A stretch of DNA of 64,000 nt from Streptomyces sp. NBC_01317 (lineage in GTDB: Bacteria; Actinomycetota; Actinomycetes; Streptomycetales; Streptomycetaceae), in assembly GCF_035961655.1 (NCBI RefSeq), contig NZ_CP108393.1, forward strand, positions 7,401,501-7,465,500, in the 5' to 3' direction. The position numbers and the translations under genes are program-made. This document shows positions 55,901 to 64,000 of this stretch, in pieces; position 1 is the stretch's first letter; each line of letters starts with the position of its first letter. The notes under the pieces are model-generated. The model made no database searches and was not told the DNA's origin. It saw only the letters and a list, made by a program, of their open reading frames with translations.

Positions 55901-57984
55901 GCCAACTCTTCTTCGTCGGCCGTGTCGACCATCAGGTCAAGGTCCGGGGCCACCGTATCGAACTGGGCGAGATCGAAGCCGCCCTCGCCGACAGTCCCGG
56001 TGTCGCCCAGGCTGTCGCTCTTGTACGGGAAGACCGCCAGGGGCCGCGCCGTCTCATCGGCTACGTGGCGCGAAGCGGACCGGCACTGGACGGTCGGGCG
56101 GTGCGCGAGCACGTTGCCGAGAGGCTGCCGGAGTACATGGTCCCAGCGCTGGTGGTCGTTCTGGACGCCCTGCCTCTGACGTCGAACGGCAAGGTCGACC
56201 GGGCGGCCCTCCCCGACCCTGACCCCGCCATCGCCGAACGAGCGGTGGGGCGGGCGCCGGTGGGTGGGGTCGAGGAGTTGTTGTGTGGGTTGTTCGCGGA
56301 GGTTCTTGGACTGGAGCGGGTGGGGGCTGACGACGGGTTCTTTGAGCTGGGTGGCGATTCGATCATGTCGATGCAGTTGGCGTCGCGTGCTCGTCGGGCC
56401 GGGCTGGTGATTACTCCTCGGCAGGTCTTCGAGGAGAAGACCGTCGAGCGGTTGGCGGAAACGATCAGCGCTTCCGGCGCGGCTGAGACGCCCCTTGCCG
56501 GAGACATAGGGGTGGGCGAGGTGCCCTGGACGCCTGTGATGCGGGTGCTGGGCGAGCGGGTGGTGGGGTCGGGGTTCGCGCAGTGGGTGGTGGTGGGTGC
56601 TCCGGCGGATCTGGACCCGGATGTGTTGGGCCGTGCTGTGGGTGTGTTGTTGGACGGGCATGACATGTTGCGGGCGCGGGTGGTCGGTGGTGCGTTGACG
56701 CTGGTGGTGGGCGAGCCAGGGTCGGTGGATGCCGCGAGTCTGATTACTCGGGTTGAGGTGGGCGTCGAGGGTTTGGATGTGGTGGCGGGTCGGGTGGCTC
56801 GTGGGGCTGTGGGGCGGTTGGATCCTGCGGCTGGGGTGATGGTTCAGGTGGTGTGGGTGGATGCGGGGCCGGGCCTGGTTGGCCGGCTGGTGCTGGTGGT
56901 GCATCACCTGGTGGTGGACGGGGTGTCGTGGCGGATCCTCCTGCCGGATCTTGAGCGTGCGTATGGGGATCTGGCGGTGGGGCGTGCGGCGGTGCTGGAG
57001 CCGGTGGGGACGTCGTTCCGCCGGTGGGCCGGGGTGTTGGCCGAGCAGGCGATGAGTCCGGAGCGGGTGGCCGAACTCGAGCCCTGGTTGAGTGTGTTGG
57101 GCGAGCACGATCCAGTGCTTGGTCGTCGGCCGTTGGATCCGGCGGTGGATGTGGCGGGGACGTTGCGTCGTCGGGAGTGGGTGGTGCCGGCCGGGGAGGC
57201 AGCGACTCTGGCGGGGCGGACTCCGGTGGCGTTCCACTGTGGTGTGCATGAGGTGTTGCTGTCGACGCTGGCCGGGGCGGTGGGCCGGTGGCGGCCGGAA
57301 GCGGTGAGCGTGCTCGTGGACATCGAGGGGCACGGCCGTGAGCCGATCGGTGACGTCGATCTGTCACGGACGGTCGGCTGGTTCACCAGCGTGCAGCCGG
57401 TACGGATGGACGTGACCGACGTCGACCTGATGGACGCGGCCGGGGGCGGGGCCGCAGCTGGTGACCTGCTGAAAGCGGTCAAGGAACAGATCCGGACCGT
57501 GCCCGGTGACGGGATGGGCTACGAACTCCTGCGCCATCTCAATCCGCAGACCGGCGCTGTCCTCGCCTCCGCACCGCGCGCGCAGATCGGTTTCAACTAC
57601 CTGGGCCGCTTCGCCGCGGCCTCAGTGGAGGCGGGGCCGGCCCGGCCGTGGCAGATGGCGGGGGAGAGCGCGGTCGGCGGTTCCGCCGACCCCTACATGC
57701 CGGCGGCGTACGCGCTGGGGGCCGGTGCCGTCATCCGCGACACCGCGCGGGGGCCGGAGTTGACGTTCAGCCTCAGCTGGCCGGAGGGCCTTCTCGACGG
57801 GGACGACGTGGAGGCGCTGGGCGAGGCATGGATGGACATGCTGTCCGGCCTGGCCGCTCACACGGACGCTCCCGCCGCCGGCGGACACACCCCTTCCGAC
57901 TTCGGGCTCCTGCGCCTCGTACAGGACGAAGTCGACGAATTTGAAGCGATTGCCGCACGCCTCGAAGGAGGGCTCTCCCAGTGA
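43993..57984 (+). CDS. NRPS 1: C-A-PCP-E / C-A-PCP-E / C-A-PCP-E (three modules)
   Basis: 4663 aa, three complete modules, each ending in an epimerization (E) domain. Module 1: C1 with altered motif NHLLMDA (N145/H146), A1 (about 450-960), PCP Ser997, E1 HH1182-1183. Module 2: C2 HH1718-1719 (HHLVLDGWS), A2 (about 2010-2490), PCP Ser2592, E2 HH2773-2774. Module 3: C3 HH3265-3266, A3 (about 3560-4040), PCP Ser4123, E3 HH4304-4305. Stachelhaus-type residues read by eye are DALSVGTVMK (A1, unassigned), DAYWWGGTFK (A2, valine-like) and DVAAVGEVAK (A3, unassigned). It should assemble D-X, D-Val, D-Y. The C-terminus (TPSDFGLL...DEVDEFEA) looks like a donor docking helix. Codon 722 is TTA. The TGA overlaps the next GTG (GTGA). 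ATG 43996 is an alternative start. Confidence 0.95.
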   Translation: MMNGQADYELPLFHSQEGILLAQRMEDSRRLYNVGQYIEIAGAVDRQLFERALRQAVAETEILRVKLVADGDRVVQRFAGDPGTGEEHGAMLLVDLSAESDPDEAAETWMRAELHQVGDPTESRLFSHALLRLAPDRYGWFQRYNHLLMDAYGCSLIGRRVAKIYTALLNGDTCLPPGHAPLRELRRQESDYRASDEYNNDLQYWTDHFADRPEPVSIPGQRSDGPDEVLRRTGHLPPASVEALHRAAALTKVSWPRLVVAAVAAFTSRLGGTDEALLSLPVSVRTTAQARRTPVTTANVLPVRLPVTADTTLVELARLAEREVGGLVEHQRFRGEWLRRTAGWPTGIRWQFGPYVNIMPIGETLRFGEHRAVVQERSNRRVEEFGVLVSGWSDDDGMRVTFEANSRLYDARWLHSAHASFLHFLERVLADPLVAVGRVDVVGEVERELVVGGFNDTGRPVVGGSLLELFGSHVRACPGAVAVRSGSEVLSYAELDERSDRLARFLVSVGVGREGVVGLCLPRGVDVVVGELAVWKAGGAFVPLDPEYPSDRLRYMIGNSGAGVVLATAETSARVPAGPARVVLLEEVPAAPDPVVLPGVTDPDQLAYVIYTSGSTGRPKGVAVGHRGVVNLVGAMAPVLGAGPGVVTLQFASFSFDAAILDVAVVLGSGGTLAIATGEERAEPGALAGMIAAHGVSTASVVPSLLGVLDPEQVSGVKTWVLGAERLTADLAARWVPGAKVVNTYGPTEATVMVTAGLVAEDVMPADEAPVIGRPLSNSRLFVLDSFLRPVPPGITGEVYVAGAGLARGYVARPDLTSERFVACPFVTGERMYRSGDLARWNGEGELAFVGRADAQVKVRGFRIELGEIEAVLSAHPAVGQAVVVAREDGPGDKQLVGYVVAADGTALSVGDLRAFAGERLPEYMVPAVFVTLDALPLTPNGKVDRSALPAPGRGEAAGGRAPAGVVEELLCALFAEVLGLERVGADDGFFELGGDSIMSMMLVSAARRAGLAITARQVFERRTPASLAAVAVLARDVPVGGGDPGVGDVPLTPVMRELIDRVGLDRLSQVVQSGALSTPPGLRYDTLVRAVQAIVDHHDMLRARLETETEPQRLVVAEPGTVSAMAWVRRVEVTSADLDHVMERQIEAAVDRLDPFSGTVAQVVWLDCGPHVPGRLLMTAHHLVVDAVSWRVLLPGLAHAYEELAAGREPVTLPVPTSFRHWSRRLAEQASGEARLAELPRWARLLGSSERPLTEQPVDPTRDLVATVRRVSVTVPSEVTSALLTAVPAAFRAGIDDVLLTALGAAVAEWQGARNVDSGEADRGNANPKDGRSEDGGLLVDVESHGREPLTEGMDLSRTVGWFTGAHPVRLDLGRADAAEFRSGGPAVGRALKLVKEQLRAVPGDGLGHGLLRYLNPETRAVLAELPSAQIGFNYLGRSTAGTPVGTAPGTSAGTSTVTTPGTSTSTPTDTPPWTPTAELALTAGSGGKFPVMHAVEAMGEVRDRADGPELTLTVAAPGRLLDEAAARALTEGWAAMLAGLAAHVTRFSGGGRTPSDFPLVALEQHQVEALESAVDGLVDVWPLAPLQEGLLFHALYDEQATDVYVEQMVLGLEGPLDTGVLRASWQALLDRHPTLRAGFRQVAGVERPVRVVVDEVVLPWREEDLSGRDEADAWAESERVAIEERAHRFDVARPPLLRVLLVKTGPDRHRMLVTLHHLVLDGWSLPVLRRELWACYAAGGSAAGLPPVTSEGTYLSWLARQDQEAAREAWRAELAGLEEPTLVAPADRDDPGATSETVSGEAPHHLFEALGALTRSLGVTLNTVVQTAWALVVGQLTGRDDVVFGASVAGRPAELPGMENMLGLFINTVPVRVPLAPERTVTDTLTDLQAHQSALLDHQTLRLSDIHRLAGPGSGFDTLLAFENYPSRMNPATASGTDGQAPEGVMLTEAWMRESVNYPVVLVADPLDGLRLRLSYGTDILDRPAAEALLGRFLHALEQLAAHPHTPVGRLTLMDGGERRRVTEEWNATARPMPSGSLPELFRAQVARTPDAVAVIETDRVWTYARLASAADRVARGLTARGVRRGDLVGVALERSADYMAVVLGVLQAGAGYVPVDPDWPERRVRLMLEDTVLSVSGPHTADTSAFADAVPAGTLLAETGEPAASGLGDSGEARVTARDVAYVMYTSGSTGVPKGVVVTHADVVALAHDSRFAQGHESVLVHSAQTFDASTYELWVPLLRGGRAVMAPPGVLTPALAREWIDRHGITAMWLTAALFHLFAQDDPGCLRGLREVWTGGDAVRAEAVLRVREACPGLVVVDGYGPTETTTFATSHRLEPMTPVPSAVPIGKPLDNMRTFVLDSFLRPVSAGLAGELYVVGAGVARGYLGRSGLTAGRFVASPFVPGERMYRTGDLVRWTGNGDLVFVGRADAQVKVRGFRVELGEVEAVLSAHPGVGQAVVVARDVGAGDGGAAGAGGGLPIENGSGEKRLVGYVVSEGSGVDPSAVRAYVAGVLPEYMVPAVVVVLDALPLTVNGKVDRGVLPEPDFAGRVSGRAPVGGVEERLCALFAEVLGLERVGADDGFFELGGDSIMSMQLASRARRAGLVITPRQVFEEKTVERLARVAESLVREDSKPAGDVGVGEVPWTPVMKALGERIVGARFTQWVVVGAPADLDLDVLGRAVGVLLDGHDMLRARVVGGALTLVVGEPGSVDASALITRVDAGGEGLDVVAGRVARGAVGRLDAAAGVMVQVVWVDAGPGRVGRLVLVVHHLAVDGVSWRILMADLERAYEDLAAGRAAVLEPVGTSFRRWAGLLAEQAKSPERFAELDSWLEMLGDTDPVLGRRELDPAVDVSKTLRRQEWVVPADAAATLVGRTPVAFHCGVHEVLLSTLAGAVGRWRPEAADLLVDVEGHGREPVGDLDLSRTVGWFTKIHPVRLDVTGIDLADAAVGGAAAGGLLKAVKEQSRAVPGDGLGFGLLRHLNPEAAQVLSAAPAPLIGFNYLGRFAAGTGTAAVGAWEMAGETAVAGSSNPDMPVAHVVEVRAVVRDTADGPELTLTLSWPEAVLADAEAAELGETWMRMLTGLAAHTDTPGAGGRTPSDFPLVEVSQVGVAELEAVVPDLVDVWPLSPLQEGLLFHAAYDGDGPDVYEGQRSLVVEGPLDVGRLRLAWGVVLERHPVLRASFHPGVAVWGGAVQVVSGRVVLPWTVADVSELTDVEATAEVERLSAAEKAHRFDLTRPPLLRLLLIRLAEGRHRLVITSHHIVLDGWSLPVLVGEVSAAYAAGGSGRGLPVVGSYGEYLGWLGEQDKGAAREVWQGELAGVDGATLVVAAESVRSVVVPERVRFALEEGLSRGLGELARAHGLTVNTLVQGAWALVLARLAGREDVVFGATVAGRPAELPGVESMIGLFINTLPVRVRLDGGRPLLGLLVDLQARQSVLMSHQHVGLQEINQWVGAGAVFDTLVVYENYPRAATDAVTGPDAITIRSAGIPLDAGHYPLSLVVDPGHERLHAELVYRPDVFDRVRAGEVLASFVGVLEQFVSDSGGLVGRIGVVGGAGREVVVDRWNRTVVPWVPEVLPELFARRVVLSAGAVAVVGGEELLTYGELEGRAGRLGRLLVGLGVGPECRVGVVVERSVALVVSLLAVSMAGGVFVPVDVGYPAERVGFVLGDADPAVVVCTSGTRGVVPAGFGGVVVVLDDPSVLARLAELEGGAIGDGERLSPLRPDHAAYVIYTSGSTGTPKGVAVPHAGLSNLVADRVRRYRIDADSAVFQLVSPSFDVSMADIWPVLCAGGRLVLAPGRLHDTSGDELADLMRTRHVTHVAATPTVLAQLPADRLPELRSIVIGGEPGSGELRRRWAEGRELVNEYGVTEATVASTVSRPLSGGETPPIGRPINNTRVYVLDSFLLPVPPGVAGELYIGGAGLARGYLGRSGLTAGRFVASPFVAGERMYRTGDLVSWTDDGQLFFVGRVDHQVKVRGHRIELGEIEAALADSPGVAQAVALVREDRQGPRRLIGYVARSGPALDGRAVREHVAERLPEYMVPALVVVLDALPLTSNGKVDRAALPDPDPAIAERAVGRAPVGGVEELLCGLFAEVLGLERVGADDGFFELGGDSIMSMQLASRARRAGLVITPRQVFEEKTVERLAETISASGAAETPLAGDIGVGEVPWTPVMRVLGERVVGSGFAQWVVVGAPADLDPDVLGRAVGVLLDGHDMLRARVVGGALTLVVGEPGSVDAASLITRVEVGVEGLDVVAGRVARGAVGRLDPAAGVMVQVVWVDAGPGLVGRLVLVVHHLVVDGVSWRILLPDLERAYGDLAVGRAAVLEPVGTSFRRWAGVLAEQAMSPERVAELEPWLSVLGEHDPVLGRRPLDPAVDVAGTLRRREWVVPAGEAATLAGRTPVAFHCGVHEVLLSTLAGAVGRWRPEAVSVLVDIEGHGREPIGDVDLSRTVGWFTSVQPVRMDVTDVDLMDAAGGGAAAGDLLKAVKEQIRTVPGDGMGYELLRHLNPQTGAVLASAPRAQIGFNYLGRFAAASVEAGPARPWQMAGESAVGGSADPYMPAAYALGAGAVIRDTARGPELTFSLSWPEGLLDGDDVEALGEAWMDMLSGLAAHTDAPAAGGHTPSDFGLLRLVQDEVDEFEAIAARLEGGLSQ
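45281..46690 (+). repeat. A-domain duplication, copy 1 (module 1)
   Basis: From just after C1 through most of A1, the DNA is almost identical to 59266-60675 in NRPS2 at a constant offset of 13,985 nt with no indels. See the matching copy. Confidence 0.85.
48307..48420 (+). repeat. Thr/Pro/Gly/Ser-rich insertion in E1
   Basis: About 38 codons (residues about 1439-1476) of [21 protein letters not shown] repeats, just after the E-domain motif GFNYLGR. E2, E3 and the E domain of NRPS2 have a short non-repetitive loop here, so it is a flexible linker expansion unique to module 1. Confidence 0.75.
51655..52760 (+). repeat. PCP-E repeat, copy 1 (module 2)
   Basis: PCP plus the first two thirds of E, nearly identical in DNA to copies at about 56245-57330 (module 3) and about 60860-61960 (NRPS2). 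Stretches such as GATGTGTTGGGCCGTGCTGT recur unchanged in all three, consistent with gene conversion. Confidence 0.8.
56245..57330 (+). repeat. PCP-E repeat, copy 2 (module 3)
   Basis: Second copy of the PCP-E segment found in modules 2 and 4, with long runs of identical DNA including wobble positions. Confidence 0.8.
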
Positions 57985-60900
57985 CATCAACCCGTGGTGC
58001 CCAAAAGTCGGCCCTGGCGGAGGTATGGCCGCTGTCGCCGTTGCAGGAAGGGCTGCTCTTCCACGCGGCCTACGACGACCAGGGGCCGGACATCTACGGT
58101 GTGCAGTTTGTGCTCGCCGTTGACGGCCCCTTGGACGCCGCGCGGCTCCGGGCATCCTGGGAGGCCCTGCTCAGGCGCCATGCCACCCTGCGGGCCAGCT
58201 TCCACCGTCGGGGGTCTGGCGAGGCGGTGCAGCTCATCATGCGTGAGGTCGCCCTGCCCTGGTGCGAGACCGATCTCTCGGATCTGCCCGAGTCCGAGGT
58301 AGCGGCGCGCATCGACGAACTCGCCGGACGGGAACGGGCCCAGCGACTCGACTTGACCGTGCCGCCGCTGTTGCGCCTGGTCCTGATCCGGCTAGCCGAC
58401 GACCGTCATCGCCTCGTGATGACGACCCACCACCTTCTGATGGACGGCTGGTCGATGCCCGTCCTGCTGAGTGAACTTTCGGCGATCTACGCGGCCGAAG
58501 GTGCCACCGGCGGACTCGGACGGGCGCACTCGTACGGCGAGTACCTGACGTGGCTCGACCACCAGGACAAGGAAGCCGCACGAACCGCATGGCGGGCGGA
58601 GCTGGCCGGTATCGAAGAGTCGACGCTCATCGCTCCCTCCGACGCGACGCGTACCGCCGTACTACCCGGAGAGGTGACGGTCGAGCTCAGCTCCGAAACC
58701 AGCGCCGAGCTGGCCGGGTTGGCCCGAACGCATGGTCTGACGGTGAACACGGTGGTACAGGGTGCGTGGGCGCTGGTGTTGGCGCGGCTGGCCGGGCGGG
58801 AGGATGTGGTGTTCGGCGCGACGGTGGCCGGCCGACCTCCGGAGTTGCCCGGCGTGGAGTCGATGATCGGCCTGTTCATCAACACCTTGCCGGTACGGGT
58901 ACGGCTGGACGGCGCGCGGTCGGTCCTGGAGACGCTGGCCGACCTTCAGCAACGGCAGACACGGCTCATGTCCCACCAGCACATGGGCCTGGCCGAGATT
59001 CAGAAACTCGCCGGCCCCGGGAGCGTCTTCGACACACTCGTCGTCTACGAGAGCTACCCGCATGGATCCGCGGACTCGTCAGCTCCGGACGCCCTTTCGG
59101 TCTCCATCCTCGAAGGTTCCCAGTCGACCAACTACCCCCTGACGCTGGGCATTCTGCCTGGAGACTCGCTTCAGATCCATGTCACCTACCGGCCGGATCT
59201 CTTCTCCTTCGCGGAGGCATCGGGGATTGGGCATCGGCTGGTGCGGGTGTTGGAGCAGGTGGTGGCTGATCCGTTGGTGGCGGTGGGGCGGGTTGATGTG
59301 GTGGGGGAGGTTGAGCGGGAGCTTGTGGTGGGGGGGTTCAACGATACGGGGCGGCCTGTGGTGGGTGGGTCGTTGTTGGAGTTGTTCGGCTCGCGTGTTC
59401 GTGCGTGTCCGGGTGCGGTGGCGGTTCGGTCGGGCTCGGAGGTTTTGTCGTATGGGGAGTTGGATGAGCGTTCGGATCGGTTGGCCCGGTTTTTGGTGAG
59501 TGTGGGTGTGGGGCGTGAGGGGGTGGTGGGTCTTTGTCTGCCGCGTGGGGTGGATGTGGTGGTGGGGGAGTTGGCGGTGTGGAAGGCCGGTGGGGCTTTC
59601 GTACCGCTTGATCCTGAGTATCCGTCCGATCGGTTGCGGTACATGATCGGGAACAGTGGTGCGGGTGTGGTGTTGGCGACGGCGGAGACGTTGGCCCGGG
59701 TGCCTGCGGGGCCGGCCCGTGTGGTGTTGCTTGAGGAGGTTCCGGCTACCACGGGGGTCGAAGATCTTCCGGGTGTCACCGATCCGGACCAGCTCGCGTA
59801 TGTGATCTATACCTCTGGGTCGACGGGTCGGCCGAAGGGTGTGGCGGTAGGGCATCGGGGTGTGGTGAACCTGGTGGGGGCGATGGCTCCGGTGTTGGGT
59901 GCGGGTCCTGGTGTGGTGACGTTGCAGTTCGCTTCGTTCAGTTTTGACGCGGCGATTCTGGATGTGGCGGTGGTGCTGGGGTCGGGTGGCACGTTGGCGA
60001 TCGCGACGGGTGAGGAGCGTGCGGAGCCGGGTGCGTTGGCGGGGATGATCGCGGCCCACGGCGTGACCACGGCCAGTGTGGTGCCCTCGCTGCTCGGGGT
60101 TCTGGATCCGGCGCAGGTGCCTGGAGTGGACACCTGGGTGCTGGGCGCTGAGCGTTTGACCTCCGACTTGGCGGCTCGGTGGGTGCCTGGGGCGAAGGTG
60201 GTCAACACGTACGGGCCGACCGAGGCGACCGTCATGGTCACTGCCGGGCTCGTGGCGGAGGACGTCACGCCGGCGGACGAAGCTCCTGTCATCGGCCGTC
60301 CGCTGTCCAACTCCCGTCTCTTCGTGCTGGATTCCTTCTTGCGCCCGGTTCCGCCCGGCATCACCGGGGAGGTGTATGTGGCGGGTGCGGGTCTGGCTCG
60401 TGGTTACGTCGCGCGCCCTGATCTCACGTCGGAGCGTTTTGTGGCGTGTCCGTTCGCGATGGGTGAGCGGATGTATCGCTCGGGTGATCTGGCGCGCTGG
60501 AACGGTGAGGGGGAGTTGGCGTTTGTCGGGCGGGCTGACGCGCAGGTGAAGGTGCGTGGCTTCCGTATCGAGCTGGGCGAGATCGAGGCGGTGCTGTCCG
60601 CCCATCCGGGAGTGGCCCAGGCGGTTGTCGTGGCCCGCGAGGATGGCCCCGGCGACAAGCAGCTCGTCGGCTACGTCGTACCGCGGACTCAGGACATCGA
60701 CATGCGGCAGGTTCGGGAGCACCTCGCCGAGGCGCTGCCGGAGTACATGGTCCCCGCCGCGCTCCTCGTACTGGACGCCCTGCCCCTGACACCGAACGGC
60801 AAGGTCGACCGGGGCGCCCTGCCCGCCCCGGACCTCCTTGGGAGAGCTTCAAGTCGGCCACCGATGGGTGGGGTCGAAGAGCTGTTGTGTGCTCTGTTCG

Positions 60901-62600
60901 CGGAGGTTCTCGGGTTGGAGCGGGTGGGGGCTGACGACGGGTTCTTTGAGTTGGGCGGTGACTCGATCATGTCGATGCAGTTGGCGTCGCGTGCTCGGCG
61001 GGCCGGGCTGGTGATTACTCCTCGGCAGGTCTTCGAGGAGAAGACTGTTGAGCGGCTTGCGAGGATCGCGGAGTCTCTTGTTCGCGAGGACGACAAGCCT
61101 GCCGATGACGTCGGGGTGGGCGAGGTGCTGTGGACCCCCGTCATGCGGGCGCTGGGCGAGCGGGCCGCTCGCGCGGGTTTTGCGCAGTGGGTGGTGGTGG
61201 GTGCTCCGGCGGATCTGGACCTGGATGTGTTGGGCCGTGCTGTGGGTGTGTTGTTGGACGGGCATGACATGTTGCGGGCGCGGGTCGGTGGTGCGTCCCG
61301 GTTGGTGGTGGGTGAGCCTGGTTCGGTGGATGCGTCTGCTCTGATTACTCGGGTCGATGCCGAAGCCGGTGGTGAGAGCCTTGATGTGGTGGCGGGTCGG
61401 GTGGCTCGTGGGGCTGTGGGGCGGTTGGATCCTGCGGCTGGGGTGATGGTTCAGGTGGTGTGGGTGGATGCGGGGCCTGGTCGGGTTGGTCGGCTGGTGC
61501 TGGTGGTGCATCACCTGGTGGTGGATGGTGTGTCTTGGCGGATTTTGTTGCCGGACTTGGAGCGTGCGTACGAGGATGTGGCCGCAGGCCGTACTGCCGT
61601 ACTCGACCCGGTGGGGACATCCTTCCGCCGCTGGGCGGGGATACTGGCCGAACAGGCGGTGAGTCCGGAGCGGGCCGCCGAACTGGACGGTTGGCTTGCC
61701 CTGTTGGGCGAGGGAGCTCCGGTGCTCGGGCGTCGGGCGCTGAACCTGGCGGTGGACGTGACTGGGACGTCGCGTCGTCGTGAGTGGGCGGTGCCGGCCG
61801 GGCAGGCGGCGACACTGGTGGGCCGTACTCCGGCGGCCTTCCACTGTGGTGTGCACGAGGTGCTGCTGTCGACGCTGGCCGGAGCGGTGGGCCGGTGGCG
61901 GCCGGAAGCGGCGAGCGTCCTGGTGGAGGTGGAGGGGCACGGCCGTGAGCCTATCGGTGACGTTGATCTGTCACGGACGGTCGGGTGGTTCACCAGCGTG
62001 CAGCCGGTACGCCTGGACGTGACCGACGTCGACCTGGTGGACGCGGCCGAAGGTGGAGCCGCCGCCGGCGACCTGGTGAAGGTGGTCAAGGAACAGGCCC
62101 ACCAGGTCCCAGGCGACGGCCTTGGCTACGAACTGCTGCTTCATCTCAACCCGGAGACCCGGCCTGTTCTCGAATCTGCTCCTCGCGCCCAGATTGGTTT
62201 CAATTATCTGGGTCGGTTCGCTGCGGCTACTGAGTCCGGCCGTTCTGCTTCGGTGGGGGCGTGGCAGATGGCCGGGGAGAGTGCGGTGGGTGGTTCCGCC
62301 GATCCTGATATGCCGGTGACGCATGTGGTCGAGGCGGGTGCTGTTATTCGTGACACGGTTGAGGGTCCGGAGCTGACGCTCACGCTGAGCTGGCCGGACG
62401 GAGTCCTGGAGGCGGCCGACGCGGAGGCGTTGGGCGCGGCCTGGACTGATCTGCTCGCCGGACTCGCCGCCCACACCGACGCCCCCACCGCAGGCGGACA
62501 CACCCCCTCCGACTTCGGTCTTCTGAACCTCGCACAGGACGAAGTGGACGAACTCGAAGCCGAGTTCGCCGATGGCAACGACAACAACCACGACTTCTAG
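57981..62600 (+). CDS. NRPS 2: C-A-PCP-E (one module)
   Basis: 1539 aa. GTG 57981 overlaps the NRPS1 stop (GTGA), so translation is coupled. The N-terminus before [16 protein letters not shown] is short and likely an acceptor docking segment. The C domain has HH150-151 ([12 protein letters not shown]-type, following an E domain). The A domain (about 450-960; [10 protein letters not shown] near 610) has the same ten specificity residues as A1 of NRPS1, DALSVGTVMK, so module 4 should load the same residue as module 1. PCP Ser995; E domain HH1177-1178 ([10 protein letters not shown]). It ends in a docking-type helix [21 protein letters not shown] and an Asn/Asp-rich tail. NRPS3 follows after 34 nt. 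Confidence 0.95.
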   Translation: MTSTRGAQKSALAEVWPLSPLQEGLLFHAAYDDQGPDIYGVQFVLAVDGPLDAARLRASWEALLRRHATLRASFHRRGSGEAVQLIMREVALPWCETDLSDLPESEVAARIDELAGRERAQRLDLTVPPLLRLVLIRLADDRHRLVMTTHHLLMDGWSMPVLLSELSAIYAAEGATGGLGRAHSYGEYLTWLDHQDKEAARTAWRAELAGIEESTLIAPSDATRTAVLPGEVTVELSSETSAELAGLARTHGLTVNTVVQGAWALVLARLAGREDVVFGATVAGRPPELPGVESMIGLFINTLPVRVRLDGARSVLETLADLQQRQTRLMSHQHMGLAEIQKLAGPGSVFDTLVVYESYPHGSADSSAPDALSVSILEGSQSTNYPLTLGILPGDSLQIHVTYRPDLFSFAEASGIGHRLVRVLEQVVADPLVAVGRVDVVGEVERELVVGGFNDTGRPVVGGSLLELFGSRVRACPGAVAVRSGSEVLSYGELDERSDRLARFLVSVGVGREGVVGLCLPRGVDVVVGELAVWKAGGAFVPLDPEYPSDRLRYMIGNSGAGVVLATAETLARVPAGPARVVLLEEVPATTGVEDLPGVTDPDQLAYVIYTSGSTGRPKGVAVGHRGVVNLVGAMAPVLGAGPGVVTLQFASFSFDAAILDVAVVLGSGGTLAIATGEERAEPGALAGMIAAHGVTTASVVPSLLGVLDPAQVPGVDTWVLGAERLTSDLAARWVPGAKVVNTYGPTEATVMVTAGLVAEDVTPADEAPVIGRPLSNSRLFVLDSFLRPVPPGITGEVYVAGAGLARGYVARPDLTSERFVACPFAMGERMYRSGDLARWNGEGELAFVGRADAQVKVRGFRIELGEIEAVLSAHPGVAQAVVVAREDGPGDKQLVGYVVPRTQDIDMRQVREHLAEALPEYMVPAALLVLDALPLTPNGKVDRGALPAPDLLGRASSRPPMGGVEELLCALFAEVLGLERVGADDGFFELGGDSIMSMQLASRARRAGLVITPRQVFEEKTVERLARIAESLVREDDKPADDVGVGEVLWTPVMRALGERAARAGFAQWVVVGAPADLDLDVLGRAVGVLLDGHDMLRARVGGASRLVVGEPGSVDASALITRVDAEAGGESLDVVAGRVARGAVGRLDPAAGVMVQVVWVDAGPGRVGRLVLVVHHLVVDGVSWRILLPDLERAYEDVAAGRTAVLDPVGTSFRRWAGILAEQAVSPERAAELDGWLALLGEGAPVLGRRALNLAVDVTGTSRRREWAVPAGQAATLVGRTPAAFHCGVHEVLLSTLAGAVGRWRPEAASVLVEVEGHGREPIGDVDLSRTVGWFTSVQPVRLDVTDVDLVDAAEGGAAAGDLVKVVKEQAHQVPGDGLGYELLLHLNPETRPVLESAPRAQIGFNYLGRFAAATESGRSASVGAWQMAGESAVGGSADPDMPVTHVVEAGAVIRDTVEGPELTLTLSWPDGVLEAADAEALGAAWTDLLAGLAAHTDAPTAGGHTPSDFGLLNLAQDEVDELEAEFADGNDNNHDF
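59266..60675 (+). repeat. A-domain duplication, copy 2 (NRPS2)
   Basis: Mate of 45281-46690. About 1.4 kb of near-identical DNA begins a few codons after the C domain ends and stops within the A-domain C-terminal subdomain. The unit boundary, and not the whole module, has been copied. Confidence 0.85.
60860..61960 (+). repeat. PCP-E repeat, copy 3 (NRPS2)
   Basis: Third copy of the PCP-E segment, slightly more diverged from the other two in the middle (about 61290-61380). Confidence 0.75.
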
Positions 62601-62634
62601 ACATCTCGATGCAAGCCGCTGAGGAGAAGAAGTG

Positions 62635-64000
62635 ATGACCCGATCCCGTGTCGAGGATGTCTGGCCGCTCTCGCCGTTGCAGGAGGGGATGCTCTTCCAC
62701 GCCGCCTTTGACGACCAGGGCCCCGACGTCTATCAGGGACAACGGAACTTCGACCTGATCGGTCCGCTCGACGCGGACCGGCTGCGCGGGGCGTGGGAGG
62801 CGCTGCTCGCCCGGCACGCGGCGCTCCGGGCGAGTTTCCGGCGGCGCAAGTCGGGTGAGGCCGTACAGGTCATCGCGCGAGAGGTCGTACTGCCGTGGCA
62901 GGAGGCCGATGTCTCCGGGCTGCCGGAGGTCGAGGCGTCCGCCGAGGTCGAGCGGCTGGCCGGCGGGGAGCAGGCGCGGCGGTTCGACCTCGCCTCGGCT
63001 CCGTTGCTGCGCGTGCTGCTGATCAGGCTCGGCGAGGACCGGCACCGCCTGGTCCTGACGAGCCACCACGTGGTGATGGACGGTTGGTCCGTACCCGTAC
63101 TCATCAACGAACTCACGCGGATCTACGAGGCGGGGGGTGCGAGTGCGCTTACCGGGCGGGGAAACGGTGCCGGTGCCGCATCCGGTGCTGACGCGATCGC
63201 CGGGCTTCCGCAGGTCTCCCCCTACCGCGACTACCTGGCCTGGCTGGCAGCGCAGGACAAGGAAGCCGCGCGCGCCGCGTGGCGGGAGGAACTGGCGGGC
63301 GCCGACGAGCCGACGCTGGTGGCGCCGGCCGATCCGGGCAGGGCGCCTGTGGCCCCCGAGAGCCTGATCACCGAGATCCCCGAGGAAGTGGCGCGGGGCA
63401 TGGTGCGCCTGGCCCGTACCCATGGCCTGACCGTCAACACGGTGGTGCAGGGGGCATGGGCGCTGGTGCTGGCGCGGCTGGCCGGCCGGGAGGACGTGGT
63501 GTTCGGGGCGACGGTGGCGGGCCGGCCCGCGGAGTTGCCGGGCGTCGAGTCGATGATCGGCTTGTTCATCAACACCTTGCCGGTACGGGTACGTCTTGAC
63601 GGCGGGCAGCCCCTCCTTGACCTGCTGACGGACCTCCAGGCGCGCCAGTCCGCGCTGATGTCCCACCAGCACCTAGGACTCTCCGAGATCCAGCGCCTGG
63701 TCGGCCCCGGCGCGATCTTCGACACGCTGGTGGTCTACGAGAACTACCCTCTGCCCCACGCCGAACCGACCACTCCGGACCGTTTCGCGATCCGTCTCTC
63801 CGGTGGCCGGGAGGCGGCTCACTACCCGTTCACCCTGGTCGTGGCACCCGGCGACACGATGCGCGTCAAGCTCGACCACCGGCCGGACCTTTACGACGGC
63901 GCTGCCGCCCAGGCCGTCTTCGACCGGTTCGTGCGGGTCCTGGAGCAGGTGGTGGCCGATCCGTCGCTGCCGGTCGGCCGGCTCGGCGTGATGACCGGAT
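62635..64000 (+). CDS. NRPS 3, N-terminal condensation domain (partial)
   Basis: ATG 62635 is preceded by GAGGAGAAG, and the frame stays open to the window edge (455 codons). It codes for one C domain: [16 protein letters not shown] start, active-site HH144-145 (SHHVVMDGWS), [31 protein letters not shown], and the end of the C domain (VVADPSLPVGRLGVMTG). The motif pattern is that of DCL domains that accept a D-configured upstream residue, matching the E domain at the end of NRPS2. A Gly/Ala/Ser-rich insert (about 165-185) sits after the active site. The A domain and the rest lie outside the window. Confidence 0.93.
   Translation, partial: MTRSRVEDVWPLSPLQEGMLFHAAFDDQGPDVYQGQRNFDLIGPLDADRLRGAWEALLARHAALRASFRRRKSGEAVQVIAREVVLPWQEADVSGLPEVEASAEVERLAGGEQARRFDLASAPLLRVLLIRLGEDRHRLVLTSHHVVMDGWSVPVLINELTRIYEAGGASALTGRGNGAGAASGADAIAGLPQVSPYRDYLAWLAAQDKEAARAAWREELAGADEPTLVAPADPGRAPVAPESLITEIPEEVARGMVRLARTHGLTVNTVVQGAWALVLARLAGREDVVFGATVAGRPAELPGVESMIGLFINTLPVRVRLDGGQPLLDLLTDLQARQSALMSHQHLGLSEIQRLVGPGAIFDTLVVYENYPLPHAEPTTPDRFAIRLSGGREAAHYPFTLVVAPGDTMRVKLDHRPDLYDGAAAQAVFDRFVRVLEQVVADPSLPVGRLGVMTG

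Overview
The window is about 73% G+C by eye, uses GTG starts freely, has rare TTA codons confined to regulatory/secondary-metabolism genes, and carries DasR-type operators, SpoIIE-type phosphatases and secreted hydrolases with long signal peptides. All of this points to a Streptomyces or close relative.

Positions 1-30,000 are ordinary chromosome: the end of kdpA with kdpB and kdpC (K+ uptake ATPase); a secreted serine hydrolase with a C-terminal Ig-like repeat tail; a 54-aa unknown; a GAF/PAS/PP2C phosphatase; a CPA1 Na+/H+ antiporter; a PhnB/VOC protein; a secreted discoidin-GH3 glycosidase behind a LacI-type palindrome; a membrane-anchored XRE regulator divergent from a small exported protein; an AtoE-type fatty-acid transporter; a GH18 chitinase behind a textbook pair of TGGTCCAGACCT elements; monomeric isocitrate dehydrogenase; a second PP2C phosphatase; a HAD phosphatase; a beta-propeller lactonase; a CbiX-like protein; a BadF-type sugar kinase; and uracil-DNA glycosylase.

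From about 30 kb to the right edge is the left part of a nonribosomal peptide cluster. It holds 4-hydroxymandelate oxidase (Hmo, minus strand); a LAL/LuxR regulator with four TTA codons; a two-domain protein fusing a degenerate Hmo-like domain to an HpgT-like aminotransferase; a crotonase; MbtH; an ABC exporter; an OmpR-type two-component pair; and three NRPS genes. The NRPS genes are a 4663-aa C-A-PCP-E x3 protein, a 1539-aa C-A-PCP-E protein, and a third whose first C domain runs off the window. Hmo and the HpgT-like enzyme imply 4-hydroxyphenylglycine (Hpg) supply, but none of the four visible A domains has a Hpg-type code, so Hpg should enter later.

The most informative hidden signal is a repeated dyad GTCC(A/G)A-N17-TTGGAC, found in front of the HpgT fusion, mbtH, NRPS1 and a possible hmaS remnant. 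As I recall it, this is the consensus reported for StrR-like activators of glycopeptide clusters (Bbr, Dbv4). No StrR-like gene is in the window, so one is predicted nearby. The other stand-out points are that all four complete modules carry epimerization domains, that the A domains of modules 1 and 4 are a near-identical duplication of about 1.4 kb, and that the NRPS genes are mosaics of two codon styles.
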